A stretch of DNA of 64,000 nucleotides from Pseudomonadota bacterium (GCA_027622715.1 JAQBYN010000009.1:1-64000), one strand, 5' to 3'. Counted from the first letter of the stretch, positions 17,911 through 27,073 are shown. Numbers and translations: made by a program. Notes: generated by a model not told the origin, from the letters alone.

Positions 17911-19548
17911 ATGAGTTTTTCGGAACTCGGGCTTAGCGACGAGGCCCTACGGGCCGTCGCGGACGCCGGCTACCACACGCCAACGCCGATCCAACAGCAG
18001 GCGATCCCGATCATCTTGCAGGGTCGTGACGTGCTGGGTACGGCGCAAACCGGCACCGGTAAGACGGCGTCGTTCACGCTGCCGATGATCGACATCCTGG
18101 CGGCGGGGCGGGCTAAAGCCCGGATGGCGCGCTCGCTGATTCTGGAACCGACGCGCGAACTCGCGGCCCAGGTTCAAGAAAGCTTCAAGGTTTACGGCAA
18201 GTACCACAAGCTCACCGTCGCGCTGCTGATCGGCGGCGTGCGTATGGAAGAGCAAGAACGCCTGATCGATCGCGGCGTCGACGTTCTGATCGCGACACCG
18301 GGCCGCTTGTTAGATCACGCGGAACACGGCGGCCTGCTTTTGGGCGGCCTGAAAGTTCTGGTGATCGACGAAGCCGACCGCATGCTCGACATGGGCTTTA
18401 TTCCCGATGTCGAGAAGATCGCGAAACTTGCGCCGACTTTGCGCCAGACGTTGTTTTTCTCGGCCACCATGCCGAAAGAGATTCGTCGGTTGGCCGACCG
18501 ATTTCTTCAAAACCCTAAATCGGTGTCGGTTGATCCACCCGCCTCGCCCGCCGAGACGGTCGACCAATTGTTGATATACATCGACGCCGCGGACAAACGC
18601 GAGGCCATGCGCTCGCTCCTCAAACAGCATGAAGTGCCTAGCGCCCTGATCTTTTGCAACCGTAAGCGCGATATTGGCGTTCTCACGCGCTCACTCAAGA
18701 ACGCGGGCTTTGACGCACTCGAATTGCACGGCGACATGTCGCAACCGGCGCGCACCGAAACTCTTGAGAAATTTCGCCGCGGCGAATTCACGATCTTGGT
18801 TTGCAGCGATGTGGCTGCACGCGGGCTGGACATTCAGGGCCTACCTTTTGTGTTTCTTTACGATGTTCCAACGCACGCCGAAGATTACGTTCATCGCATT
18901 GGCCGGACGGGCCGTGCGGGTATGGTTGGGCGCGCTATTACGCTCGCGACCCATGAAGAAGCCAAATATGTCGGCCAGGTTGAGCAGTTGATCGGCCGGC
19001 CCATCCCCATGGGGAGCCTGCCCAATTTTGAGCGCGGGCAACCCGATGAAGACCAAAAGCGGGGTCGTAAAAGCCGGGGCGGTCGCGGGCGTTCCGGGGA
19101 ACGCAGTGCACCGGTTGCTGCGGTGCAACCGGCCGAGACGCCCTTGCGAACGGCGCCAGAGGCCAGCCCAGTCGCGGCCGAAAAACCCAAAGGTCGCGTC
19201 CGGCGCCGACGCAGCGCCACCGGCGTCGCCCAGGCCGAATCAGTCGACGCCACGCCAACACCAGATGTCCAAGAGACCGCGGCACCTCGCACCGAGACGC
19301 CTGAGGCCGCGCCGACCACTGAGAAATCCGAGGGCCGATCTGCCGCCCCTCCGGCGCGGGCCGTCCAACGCCCGCCGCGCGACGATCGGCAGCCGCGCAA
19401 CGACCGCCAAGATCGCGGCGACAAGCCGGTCGTCGGACTAGGCGATCATATGCCCGCTTTCTTAATGGCGACGATGCCCGGCAGCGAGACCACCGACGAC
19501 GCCAGCGACGACGAGAAAAAGCCGCGCCGCCGCAGAAAATCGAGTTAG
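17911..19548 (+). CDS. rhlE: DEAD-box ATP-dependent RNA helicase RhlE
   Basis: 545 residues. It unwinds short RNA duplexes in ribosome assembly and RNA decay. All helicase motifs are visible: the Q motif (FSELGLS...GYHTPTPIQQQAIP), AQTGTGKT, PTRELAAQV, TPGRLLDH, DEADRMLDMGF, FSATMP, and HRIGRTGRAG in the second RecA domain. After about residue 375 it becomes a low-complexity tail rich in Arg, Pro, Glu and Ala, a likely RNA-binding or partner-binding extension. RhlE-type helicases often associate with RNase E, whose gene is 29 kb away in this window. Confidence 0.93.
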   Translation: MSFSELGLSDEALRAVADAGYHTPTPIQQQAIPIILQGRDVLGTAQTGTGKTASFTLPMIDILAAGRAKARMARSLILEPTRELAAQVQESFKVYGKYHKLTVALLIGGVRMEEQERLIDRGVDVLIATPGRLLDHAEHGGLLLGGLKVLVIDEADRMLDMGFIPDVEKIAKLAPTLRQTLFFSATMPKEIRRLADRFLQNPKSVSVDPPASPAETVDQLLIYIDAADKREAMRSLLKQHEVPSALIFCNRKRDIGVLTRSLKNAGFDALELHGDMSQPARTETLEKFRRGEFTILVCSDVAARGLDIQGLPFVFLYDVPTHAEDYVHRIGRTGRAGMVGRAITLATHEEAKYVGQVEQLIGRPIPMGSLPNFERGQPDEDQKRGRKSRGGRGRSGERSAPVAAVQPAETPLRTAPEASPVAAEKPKGRVRRRRSATGVAQAESVDATPTPDVQETAAPRTETPEAAPTTEKSEGRSAAPPARAVQRPPRDDRQPRNDRQDRGDKPVVGLGDHMPAFLMATMPGSETTDDASDDEKKPRRRRKSS

Positions 19549-19570
19549 TCCACATCTGTCGAGCCGCAGC

Positions 19571-20362
19571 ATGACGTCAAAGACGCAATCTGATTCTGAA
19601 ATTCTTGTCGACGGCCCCACTGACGGGGTCCTGACCCTGACGCTTAACCGGCCTCAGGTGAAGAATGCGTTTTCCAACACGTTGTTGGAGCTGTTGCGGA
19701 CGCTGTTCCGGGACGCGGCGCACAACGATGACGTTCGCTGCGTTATGTTGACCGGTGGCCCAGAGGTTTTTGCCGCGGGATCTGACATCAGCCAGTTACA
19801 GACCCGGCCGATGTACGGCGGCGACGCGGATGCACGGTTCGCGAACTGGGATGAAATGGAACGCTTTCCCAAACCGGTCGTCGCTGCAGTCAACGGCTAT
19901 GCCTTGGGCGGCGGCTGCGAATTAGCGATGTTGGCCGACATTATCGTTGCCGGCGACACGGCGAAGTTCGGGTTGCCGGAGCTTCGGCTCGGTTTGTTTC
20001 CCGGGCTTGGTGGGACCCAACGGTTCATACGTCAGGTCGGCAAATCGGTCGCCATGAAGGTAATCCTGGCTGCTGAATTCATCGACGCCGCCGAGGCCCA
20101 CAGGTTGGGCCTCGCCGCCGAAGTTGTGCCAGCCGCGGAGACCATCGCGCGGGCCACCGCACTGGCGACCAAAATCGCTGCGATGCCACCGCTCGCCGCG
20201 CGGGTTGCCAAGGAAACGATTCTGCAAGCCTACGAGACCCATCTGGGCGCGGGCTTGGCCTATGAGCGCAAGTCCAACCTGTCGCTGTACCCAAGTGCTG
20301 ATAAAGCTGAAGGCGTCGCCGCGTTTCTCGAAAAACGCAAACCCAACTGGCAGGGTAAATAG
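19571..20362 (+). CDS. Enoyl-CoA hydratase/isomerase family protein
   Basis: 263 residues with the crotonase fold. The oxyanion-hole residues sit in FAAGSDISQL and GYALGGGCE. Both catalytic Glu residues expected of a true hydratase are present, in GGGCELAM and FGLPEL, and the PGLGGTQR motif follows. It probably hydrates 2-enoyl-CoA in fatty-acid or aromatic-acid breakdown. The start ATG 19571 is 22 bases after rhlE. No pathway neighbours are present, so the substrate is not assignable. Confidence 0.9.
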   Translation: MTSKTQSDSEILVDGPTDGVLTLTLNRPQVKNAFSNTLLELLRTLFRDAAHNDDVRCVMLTGGPEVFAAGSDISQLQTRPMYGGDADARFANWDEMERFPKPVVAAVNGYALGGGCELAMLADIIVAGDTAKFGLPELRLGLFPGLGGTQRFIRQVGKSVAMKVILAAEFIDAAEAHRLGLAAEVVPAAETIARATALATKIAAMPPLAARVAKETILQAYETHLGAGLAYERKSNLSLYPSADKAEGVAAFLEKRKPNWQGK

Positions 20363-20432
20363 CGCTCGGCACCTTCCGCCGGTGTTGCTCGTGCGCAATC
20401 CCCGCAGTAAGCGATCGAGCAAACTTCTCATC

Positions 20433-20464
20433 ATAACGCCGACGTGGGATAACGCCGACGTGGG
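20433..20464 (+). repeat. Tandem 16-base duplication
   Basis: ATAACGCCGACGTGGG occurs twice back to back, and a third copy is broken after two bases. It lies in the non-coding region between the hydratase gene and the duplicated 5' fragment of the GGDEF-EAL gene. Confidence 0.95.
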
Positions 20465-20480
20465 ATCACCCGTAGGCTGC

Positions 20481-20690
20481 GGGGGCCACGCCGCTGCCGG
20501 GTAAACTATGAACGATTCGAAGAATCGTAGAGGCCCGTTTGCGTTCGCCCATTCGGCTTGGCGTGGCTCACCCCTGTTGCTAGCTGGGGCCGCCGTTGCC
20601 GGCGTGGCACTCACGTGCGCCCACGTAAACTTGTTCAACCCTGCGCCGTGCGCGTGTGCTAGGATGCGCTTGAGTAACCAACGTTTTTAG
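20481..20690 (+). pseudogene. Degenerate duplicate of the leader and first codons of the GGDEF-EAL gene
   Basis: The segment repeats the region just before and after the start of the gene at 20735. Both contain CCACGCCGCTGCC 9-10 bases before an ATG. The coding parts begin MNDSKNRRGP here and MSDSPDRGRA there, and a similar hydrophobic stretch follows (GAAVAGVALTCAHVNLFN versus VAAVAAVALIAGLTLWNS). The frame from ATG 20508 stops after 60 codons, just before the intact copy begins. It looks like a tandem duplication of the 5' end that has decayed. Confidence 0.7.
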
Positions 20691-20734
20691 TAACCCATTG
20701 GCGGTGCGGGGCCACGCCGCTGCCAGGATGGACG

Positions 20735-23338
20735 ATGAGCGATTCGCCGGATCGAGGGCGGGCCCTACTCCTGACACGTGTTGGCACGCGCCGCGCACCG
20801 CAGGTTCTTGCGGTCGCGGCTGTGGCCGCTGTTGCGTTGATCGCCGGATTGACGCTGTGGAACAGCCGCGCCAATACCGAGCGTGAGGCGCTGATCTACG
20901 TCGAAAACCACGCCCAAATCATTGAAGACCATGCCCGTCAGGCCGTCCGCGAAGTCGTGCAGTCGCTGTCGGTCGCCGCTGCGCTACTCGGCGCTGTCGA
21001 TTTCGACGAACCAAACCAACGGCTCGACTCGTTCGTCAATCGGATTGGATCTTCCTCACCGCGTATCGACCGTTTTGCAATTTTTGATTCGCACGGTCAG
21101 GTCGTTGCTGGCAATGGCGACGATATGACGACCGAAGTATTTGGCGGGCCGCAAGGGATCAACCCGGAAATTGGTTTTGCGATCATTGCCAATCGGGCGT
21201 TCGTTCTCATCGACATGCCCTTCTTGGCGCCAGGCGGCGCGTCGGGCGGCATTCTGCGCGCCGGAATATCGCGCCGCTATTTCGAAGAATTTTACAACAC
21301 GATCAATGTCCGGGCGGGCAGCGACGTCGGACTAGCGGAGATCGGCGGTGAAGTCTTGGTCCAGGTCGGCGCCCTGGGCAAACTCGCCGCGCCGACGGTG
21401 CAGCTTGACGCCGGCAGTCAGATGCACGCCATGTTGATTTCGGTGAATGGCGCGAAGCGTTTCGAAGCCTATCGACGACTCCCGGACATTCCGATCATCG
21501 TCTTTTCAGCGTTGGACGCGCGCGCGGTGTTCGCGCCGTGGTGGAGCAACCTGCGTTTCTTTGCGATTGTTTTCGCGCTCATCGCAGTCCCTCTCGTTGT
21601 GCTTGGACGACTCATCGTGCAGACGCAGCGTCGGCAGCGGTGGCTGGCGTCGATTGTCGCATCTTCCGGCGAGGCGATTTGGAGCCGGAACCTCGACGGC
21701 ACCATCGCGAGTTGGAACAAGGCCGCGGAGCGGTTGTTCGGCTATACCGCAGCGGAGATCATCGGACAGCATATCTCGGTACTGTGGCGCCACGATCAGA
21801 CCGCCGAACTGACGCGGATGACGGAACGCATTAATGCCCGCGGAACCTTTACTTACGATCAAGACACGGTGCGGTGCGCCAAAGACGGTCGCGAGGTGAG
21901 CGTCGCGATCACCGCCTCACCTATTGTGGACGACGGCAATAACATCATTGGCGCGGCCATTACGGCGCGTGACATTCGCGAAAAGAAAGAAGTTGAGAAA
22001 AAGCTTCACCGGCTGGCTTATTACGATCCACTCGTGAACCTTCCCAACCGCGTGTTGCTGGAAGAAGAATTGGCCAAAGCGGTGCGCAAAAGCGTTGAGG
22101 CGGGTCAGGCCCTCGCGTTCCACTATTTGGACCTGGATCATTTTAAGGACGTAAACGACAGTTTCGGTCACCAGGTTGGCGACTTGCTGTTGCAGAGCGT
22201 GGCCCGACGCATCGGCGAAGTGGTGCGACGCGATGACATCGTCGGACGACTCGGCGGAGACGAGTTCGGAATTATTCAACCCACCGCCACCGACGGCGAG
22301 GACGCCACGCAACTGGCCGAACGACTTCTTGCCGGGTTGGGATTACCGTTCCGTATCGATGGGCACGAAGTGACCACCGGCGTGAGCATCGGCACCACCG
22401 TTTTGAATTTGCACGAGGCGCGCGAGCTCGAACCAATCGCAGCAGCGCGAGGTCTGTTGCAAGAAGCCGACATAGCGCTTTATGAAGCCAAGACAGCGGG
22501 CCGTCATCATCATAGCTTTTACGCCACGCGCCACGGCGACAGGGTGCAACGTAAAATGGCGATCCAAGAGGCGCTTGTGCGCGCAGTGCGCGACGACGGG
22601 CTCCACCTCCACTTCCAACCCCAGGTCGATCTGACCAGCAAGAAAATATTCGGCGCCGAAGCGTTGGTGCGGTGGACCGATCCCAACCTTGGGGCGTTGA
22701 GCCCCGGCGAATTTATTCCGATCGCCGAACAGAGCAGCTTGATCGTCGACCTTGGCGCCTGGGTTCTTCGGGAGGCGTGCCGGACCGCCGCGACTTGGCC
22801 CAGCCAAGAACTTATTATCAGTGTCAACGTTTCGGCTGTGCAGCTGCGCCGCGGCGGTCTGTTCGATCTGATCCGCGACACACTTAACGAAACCGGGCTG
22901 CCGCCGCATCGCCTTGAACTCGAGCTCACCGAATCTGCCTTGTTCCGCGACACTGAAGACGTCACCAGCCTGCTATGGGCGCTTCGTGCCCTTGGGGTCC
23001 GACTGGCAGTGGATGATTTCGGCACGGGGTACTCGACGCTCAGCTACTTCAAGGATTTTCCGGTCGACAAACTTAAGATCGACAAGAGTTTCATTGACGG
23101 GCTCGCGCCGGCGAGCCGCGGCCTCAACATCGTCCGGGCGGCCGCCGCGATGGCCGAAGGGTTGGGATTGGAACTGGTCGCCGAGGGCATCGAGACGGAA
23201 AGGCAGCGCGATCTGTTGCGCGAGGTTGGGGTCATGCGGGGCCAGGGCTATCTGTTCTCCCCGGCCGTTTCATCGGAGGACTTTGTCACCCTCGTTGCCG
23301 GTGACAATATCATCCGGTTGAATTCCGCCTCAGACTAG
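20735..23338 (+). CDS. Membrane-bound PAS-GGDEF-EAL cyclic-di-GMP protein
   Basis: 867 residues. TM1 is at about 25-45, a periplasmic sensor at about 48-270, TM2 at about 273-297 and PAS at about 308-425. The GGDEF domain has an intact GGDEF and an RRDD inhibitory site five residues before it. The EAL domain has GAEALVRW, ELTESALF and DDFGTGYSTLSYFKDFPVDKLKIDKSFI. Both the diguanylate cyclase and phosphodiesterase motifs look intact, so the net activity cannot be predicted. ATG 20735 fits the domain start. The methyltransferase gene follows after 62 bases. A decayed duplicate of this gene's 5' end lies directly upstream. Confidence 0.93.
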   Translation: MSDSPDRGRALLLTRVGTRRAPQVLAVAAVAAVALIAGLTLWNSRANTEREALIYVENHAQIIEDHARQAVREVVQSLSVAAALLGAVDFDEPNQRLDSFVNRIGSSSPRIDRFAIFDSHGQVVAGNGDDMTTEVFGGPQGINPEIGFAIIANRAFVLIDMPFLAPGGASGGILRAGISRRYFEEFYNTINVRAGSDVGLAEIGGEVLVQVGALGKLAAPTVQLDAGSQMHAMLISVNGAKRFEAYRRLPDIPIIVFSALDARAVFAPWWSNLRFFAIVFALIAVPLVVLGRLIVQTQRRQRWLASIVASSGEAIWSRNLDGTIASWNKAAERLFGYTAAEIIGQHISVLWRHDQTAELTRMTERINARGTFTYDQDTVRCAKDGREVSVAITASPIVDDGNNIIGAAITARDIREKKEVEKKLHRLAYYDPLVNLPNRVLLEEELAKAVRKSVEAGQALAFHYLDLDHFKDVNDSFGHQVGDLLLQSVARRIGEVVRRDDIVGRLGGDEFGIIQPTATDGEDATQLAERLLAGLGLPFRIDGHEVTTGVSIGTTVLNLHEARELEPIAAARGLLQEADIALYEAKTAGRHHHSFYATRHGDRVQRKMAIQEALVRAVRDDGLHLHFQPQVDLTSKKIFGAEALVRWTDPNLGALSPGEFIPIAEQSSLIVDLGAWVLREACRTAATWPSQELIISVNVSAVQLRRGGLFDLIRDTLNETGLPPHRLELELTESALFRDTEDVTSLLWALRALGVRLAVDDFGTGYSTLSYFKDFPVDKLKIDKSFIDGLAPASRGLNIVRAAAAMAEGLGLELVAEGIETERQRDLLREVGVMRGQGYLFSPAVSSEDFVTLVAGDNIIRLNSASD

Positions 23339-23400
23339 CTCCATACTCGCGACCCAACGCTCCACGCTCAGGAGCAGGTGAGGCGCGAGCGAGGTGCGCG

Positions 23401-24261
23401 ATGTCCAGGACCATCGAAACGACGATGACCCCTTTGATCGTGGGCATTCTCGCGTTGGGGCTGCTCCGCCATTGGCGCCACCGCGACCACGTCGATCTGG
23501 CGGACTGGATGGCCCTGGCGAAGGGGGCGATCGACGAGGATGCGGCGAGCGCCCCGCTGATCGCACATCATTTTGACGCCATAGCCGGCTATGCCGCATG
23601 GGCCGACACCTACGACGGCGGCAATCCCCTTATTGCGCGCGAGCAAGCAGTGCTTGAGGGCATGCTGACGACCGAGCGCGGTAGCCGGGCCCTGGACGCC
23701 GCCTGCGGAACTGGGCGCATCGCCGAAATCCTATTGCGCAACGGCCATGAGGTCGTGGGCATCGATCAGTCGACGGCGATGCTTGACCGTGCCCGCACGC
23801 GATTGCCGAGGGTTCGATTTGAGACCGGATCGCTTGACGGCCTGCCGGTTGATGACGGGTCCTTCGATCTCGTGGTGTGCGGTCTTGCTCTGACCCACGT
23901 TGACGACCTTGGCGGTGCGGTAGCTGAACTCGCACGCGCCGTTAAGCCGGGCGGTCGTATCATCGTTAGCGAGGTTCATCCCTTCAACGTGATGCTGGGC
24001 GCCCAGGCATCGTTTTCGATGGATGGGGATGCTATGGGCGTCATCCCCAACAACGAGTACACCGTCGGCGACTATGTCCGGGCTTTTGGCCAGGCGGGGC
24101 TGACGATCGTCGATTTGCAGGAGCCGGCCTTTCGCGAAGCCGAGGTGGCACAAGCCTGCGCGGCATTCTCGGCAAGGTTGGGCACCGGCGCGTTGGACGC
24201 GTTTCGGGCGGCGCTCCTCGGCTTCCCCATGGCACTAATATGGGATTTGCGTAAAAATTAG
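23401..24261 (+). CDS. Class I SAM-dependent methyltransferase
   Basis: 286 residues. Motif I is LDAACGTGR, followed by GIDQSTAMLDRAR (acidic ribose contact), DLVVCGLALTHVDD and KPGGRIIVSEVHP, the usual Rossmann-fold methyltransferase series. Residues 1-70 form an extra N-terminal part with one hydrophobic stretch (PLIVGILALGLL) that may attach to the membrane. The acceptor is unknown; methyltransferases with this motif set act on small molecules or quinone precursors. Confidence 0.85.
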   Translation: MSRTIETTMTPLIVGILALGLLRHWRHRDHVDLADWMALAKGAIDEDAASAPLIAHHFDAIAGYAAWADTYDGGNPLIAREQAVLEGMLTTERGSRALDAACGTGRIAEILLRNGHEVVGIDQSTAMLDRARTRLPRVRFETGSLDGLPVDDGSFDLVVCGLALTHVDDLGGAVAELARAVKPGGRIIVSEVHPFNVMLGAQASFSMDGDAMGVIPNNEYTVGDYVRAFGQAGLTIVDLQEPAFREAEVAQACAAFSARLGTGALDAFRAALLGFPMALIWDLRKN

Positions 24262-24502
24262 GCGGGGCTGTAATCCGCGGAAACCCTGAGTTTTTGCGAA
24301 TCTTCTTGTATTGAGACGCCATCGGGTCCATCTAAAGCCTGTGGCGCCCGTGCACCCGCAAGTCCTGTCGCGGAAGAACGGCACGCCGCCACGGAAGCAA
24401 TAATACCGGCCTCGGTCAATTCGGCCGCCGATGCAATTCGGCGGGGCAATACAAGCGTTGCACTGGCCAGGTCCAACAAACCGCCAAGCGGAGGAACCCA
24501 AG

Positions 24503-24694
24503 TTGCGCGCGACATCGAAGGAAGTTCAAACGGCACATAGCCAGGCAGACGATATCGACGATGAGATTTCTCACACGCCGAAAACCCGTCGCTGTCTGAT
24601 GTGCCATTCCCAATTTGAAAGCACTTGGGCGGGCGAACGTGTCTGCCGCCAATGCAAGTCATCTTCGCAATGGCGTTCCGGCGCCCTTGGCTGA
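24503..24694 (+). CDS. Small zinc-ribbon protein
   Basis: 63 residues. The C-terminal half carries CLMCHSQFESTWAGERVCRQC, two CxxC pairs 15 residues apart, which should bind one zinc ion. The ORF track extends to 24431, but TTG 24503 lies 8 bases after GGAGG and removes residues that look non-coding. The function is unknown; size and charge fit a nucleic-acid-binding or protein-binding adaptor. It shares a bidirectional terminator with the convergent cold-shock gene. Confidence 0.7.
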   Translation: MRATSKEVQTAHSQADDIDDEISHTPKTRRCLMCHSQFESTWAGERVCRQCKSSSQWRSGALG

Positions 24695-24713
24695 GCCCCA
24701 AGATTTGAACAAC

Positions 24714-24742
24714 AAAAAAGGGGCCCCAAAGGGCCCCTTTTT
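24714..24742 (+). terminator. Bidirectional terminator between zinc-ribbon gene and csp
   Basis: AAAAAA-GGGGCCC-CAAA-GGGCCCC-TTTTT has a 7-base GC stem flanked by A and T tracts. It can therefore terminate transcripts on both strands. Confidence 0.9.
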
Positions 24743-24758
24743 CATGCGTCAACAAACG

Positions 24759-24965
24759 TTAGTCGGCGACGCGAAGATTAGAGGCAGACTGTTTGCCGTC
24801 GCGGCCCGACTCGAGTTCGAACTCGACCACTTGACCCTCATTGAGGGTCGAGAGGCCGGCCTGCTCGACGGCCGAGATGTGAACGAAGGCGTCCTTTCCA
24901 CCGGACTCCGGGCTAATAAAGCCGTAGCCTTTGGTGGGGTTGAACCACTTAACGGTCCCTTTCAT
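24759..24965 (-). CDS. Cold-shock domain protein
   Basis: A 68-residue single CSD that binds single-stranded RNA or DNA as an RNA chaperone. The RNP1 motif is KGYGFI and RNP2 is DAFVHIS; the start [16 protein letters not shown] is typical. The C-terminus lacks extra domains. Many alphaproteobacteria carry several csp paralogues, so the letter cannot be assigned. Confidence 0.95.
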   Translation of the reverse strand: MKGTVKWFNPTKGYGFISPESGGKDAFVHISAVEQAGLSTLNEGQVVEFELESGRDGKQSASNLRVAD

Positions 24966-25294
24966 AGCGAATCTTCCAGTTCTTCTAGCCTATGCAAAAA
25001 CGCATGCGCGTAGCGCGAGCGGGTCTCAGGTCAACGAATTCCAGGATGTATGACGTCTTAGTCGGCGCGACGAGGCGAGATACGCAGGAGTTTTCGCAGT
25101 CTGATGACGCCAATATTGGGCGACCTGAAACATAAAGCAACTCAAATCGTCCCTATTTGACGCGCCCGGGAATTCCACCTAACAGTGGACCTCTTGAGGT
25201 ACCGCCTAGCATTTTGGGCCTTCCCGGCCCTGGTATGTTACGATTTTGAACGAACGCGGCCACGAAGGGCCGCGCGAAACACCACGGAGCAGTA
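24966..25294. other. Intergenic region with divergent leaders
   Basis: 329 bases between csp (minus) and the small basic gene (plus). For the plus strand, TTGACG and a weak TAACAG are separated by 17 bases near 25157-25185. TCCAC/GTGGA and GGGCC/GGCCC short dyads follow. A long AT-poor csp leader is likely on the minus strand. I find no gene. Confidence 0.4.
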
Positions 25295-25489
25295 ATGGCC
25301 CGAGCACCTAATTACGGTCACGAACGGCGCGAACGCGACAAAAACAAGGCGGCCAAACGGGCCGCGCGGGCCGACGCCAAAAAGGCTAAGGCGGATGAAC
25401 GCCAGCCCAGCGACGCACCGAATGATCAGCCTGAGACGGACGGCGAAGCACCGGCCGACGACGAATCTGGGCCACCCGGCGCGGCATAA
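25295..25489 (+). CDS. Small basic conserved protein
   Basis: 64 residues. The first half is Arg/Lys-rich and probably helical (MARAPNYGHERRERDKNKAAKRAARADAKKAK). The second half is acidic and disordered, with many Pro, Asp and Glu. Short proteins starting MARxPNY with a charged helix are common in proteobacteria and have no known role. ATG 25295 is preceded by ACGGAG. It converges on the cytochrome c gene with a 12-base gap. Confidence 0.65.
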   Translation: MARAPNYGHERRERDKNKAAKRAARADAKKAKADERQPSDAPNDQPETDGEAPADDESGPPGAA

Positions 25490-25501
25490 CCCAGCGGGTC
25501 G

Positions 25502-26287
25502 CTAGCTCTTGTCGAGCCGACGCGCCGCATAGGTGAGCAGGTTCAGGAATTCAGCGTCATCGAGCATAACGAACGCGGGCATCACCCCAGCATGACCGAA
25601 TCGGACGCCGTGGAGGAACTTCCATGGTTTGGTCCGCGCCAGTGTTGGCAAGGTTTCCGGAAATCGTTCACTGCCAAGGTTAAGCCGCGTGCCACTTGGT
25701 CCATGGCACACGCGACACACTTCGGCGTAGCGCTGTCCGCCGGCCTCGGCGTCCGCGCCGGACTGGCGTGCTTTCGATGCAAGATCCACGACGGCACGCT
25801 GCCCCTCGATTAGAAAGTTGACGAGATAACTCAGCGCATCGGCGGAGAGTTGATTGGCCGCAAAGCCGTGATTCTTGTGATTGATTCCGTCGGCGACAGT
25901 GCGCCGGCTGGCCCCAACCAAATGGCGTAGTCCCGGCACATTGGCGACGACACCGAGGTCACCGCCGACGCCGGCACTGCCGCGATAGTCCCAACCGTGG
26001 CAATTGACGCAGCGCCAAGTCTCGGTGTTGATCGCAGCCGCGTCACCGGCCCACAGCGGATGCTTGGCGAAGGGCCCGCGGTACAGCATGACCTGCGGCC
26101 AGTCGCTATAGAGTTGGCCGCCGATCGACTCTTCCCAGGCGACCGGTATTTGCCGTAGTTTCGATACGGCGGGTTGCCGTTCGCCCGCCGTCGCGTGCGG
26201 GGGCAGACTCGTTGCGATCGCAAGCCATGCCGCCGCGGCGATCAAACCGACGCATGAGCGACGAAGGGTGCGACCGAGTTTGCGCAT
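25502..26287 (-). CDS. Diheme c-type cytochrome
   Basis: About 261 residues with a signal peptide (hydrophobic VGLIAAAAWLAIATS) and two heme-c sites, CVNCH at about residue 92 and CRVCH at about 190. Candidate distal Met ligands appear in the C-terminal part, such as VMPAFVML. It is a periplasmic electron-transfer protein; the partners are unknown. I chose ATG 26287 over 26311 because it begins one base after the stop of the upstream DUF2277 gene and gives a normal signal peptide. Confidence 0.87.
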   Translation of the reverse strand: MRKLGRTLRRSCVGLIAAAAWLAIATSLPPHATAGERQPAVSKLRQIPVAWEESIGGQLYSDWPQVMLYRGPFAKHPLWAGDAAAINTETWRCVNCHGWDYRGSAGVGGDLGVVANVPGLRHLVGASRRTVADGINHKNHGFAANQLSADALSYLVNFLIEGQRAVVDLASKARQSGADAEAGGQRYAEVCRVCHGPSGTRLNLGSERFPETLPTLARTKPWKFLHGVRFGHAGVMPAFVMLDDAEFLNLLTYAARRLDKS

Positions 26288-26288
26288 C

Positions 26289-26555
26289 TTATGCAAACCG
26301 CTCCGCCGCACGGGCGCGCCGGCGTATCTCTTCTTCTTCGCGGTTGCGCGGCGGCGCGGCCGTTTCCAGCGCGTCGATCAGGCGACGGGCCACCGCGGTG
26401 ACCTCGTCGACCGCGACATGGAAGGCGGCCTCGTTGACCTTCGACGGTTTGGCAAAGCCGCTCAGTTTGCGCACGAACTGCAATGCGGAGGCCTCGATTT
26501 CGTCCTCGGTCGCCGGCGGTTCGAAATTGAATAGCGTTTTGATGTTGCGGCACAT
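26289..26555 (-). CDS. DUF2277 family protein
   Basis: 88 residues beginning MCRNIKTLFNFEPPATEDEIEASALQFVRKLSGF, the conserved start of DUF2277. The rest is Glu/Arg-rich and probably helical. The function is unknown. ATG 26555 has AGGAGA upstream. The stop lies one base before the cytochrome c start, so the two may be translated together. Confidence 0.9.
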   Translation of the reverse strand: MCRNIKTLFNFEPPATEDEIEASALQFVRKLSGFAKPSKVNEAAFHVAVDEVTAVARRLIDALETAAPPRNREEEEIRRRARAAERFA

Positions 26556-26671
26556 CGGCAGGTCTCCTGCAGGTTAGTCACCTCACGTAGTTTAGCGGGC
26601 TAATTTGCAAAACGCTTTCGTTCCAACAAAATCCCGCCTGACCGTACCGCACTTCTCGATGTCGCCGGCCC

Positions 26672-27073
26672 TCAGACTGATTTTCTTGGCGCCCGATTCT
26701 TGGTCGTTTTCTTGGGTTTAGCCGCCGCGGCCTTCGGTTTTTTCGCATCGGCGCGGTGGGCGGCGGCGATCGCTTTTTGCGCCCAGGCAGTCAGCGCCTC
26801 AGGATCATCAAGGAACTCAGCCGGCACCGCGTAGTAGCTCATGCTCCGGGTTTTGCCGGCGCGGGTGTAGCTCATCGGCCCTGCCCCCAATGCGACAAAT
26901 TCGGCGGCCAACGCGTCATCGGCCTTGAGGTAGAGCGTGTCGGTGCCGGTGATGATGCCAAACATGAGGCCATCGACAAACAACCCAATCCCGCCAAACA
27001 TGCGCCGCTGCGCCGGCACAATCCCGGACAATTGATCGAGGACGAAATTCCGGAAGTCTGGACTGACAGCCAC
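26672..27073 (-). CDS. TfoX N-terminal domain protein
   Basis: 133 residues. Residues 1-100 match the TfoX/Sxy N-terminal domain (RRMFGGIGLFVDGLMFGIITGTDTLYLKAD, YYAVPAEFLDD). The tail is Lys/Ala/Pro-rich and basic. In gammaproteobacteria full-length Sxy activates competence genes, but the isolated domain in other groups has no proven role. GTG 27073 abuts the fdx stop codon, so it is probably the last gene of the cysE-isc operon. Confidence 0.88.
   Translation of the reverse strand: MAVSPDFRNFVLDQLSGIVPAQRRMFGGIGLFVDGLMFGIITGTDTLYLKADDALAAEFVALGAGPMSYTRAGKTRSMSYYAVPAEFLDDPEALTAWAQKAIAAAHRADAKKPKAAAAKPKKTTKNRAPRKSV

Noticed and set aside
25215-25232. GGGCC/GGCCC hairpin as a terminator
   Set aside because: It is short, lacks a T-run, and lies upstream of the small basic gene where no transcript needs to end.
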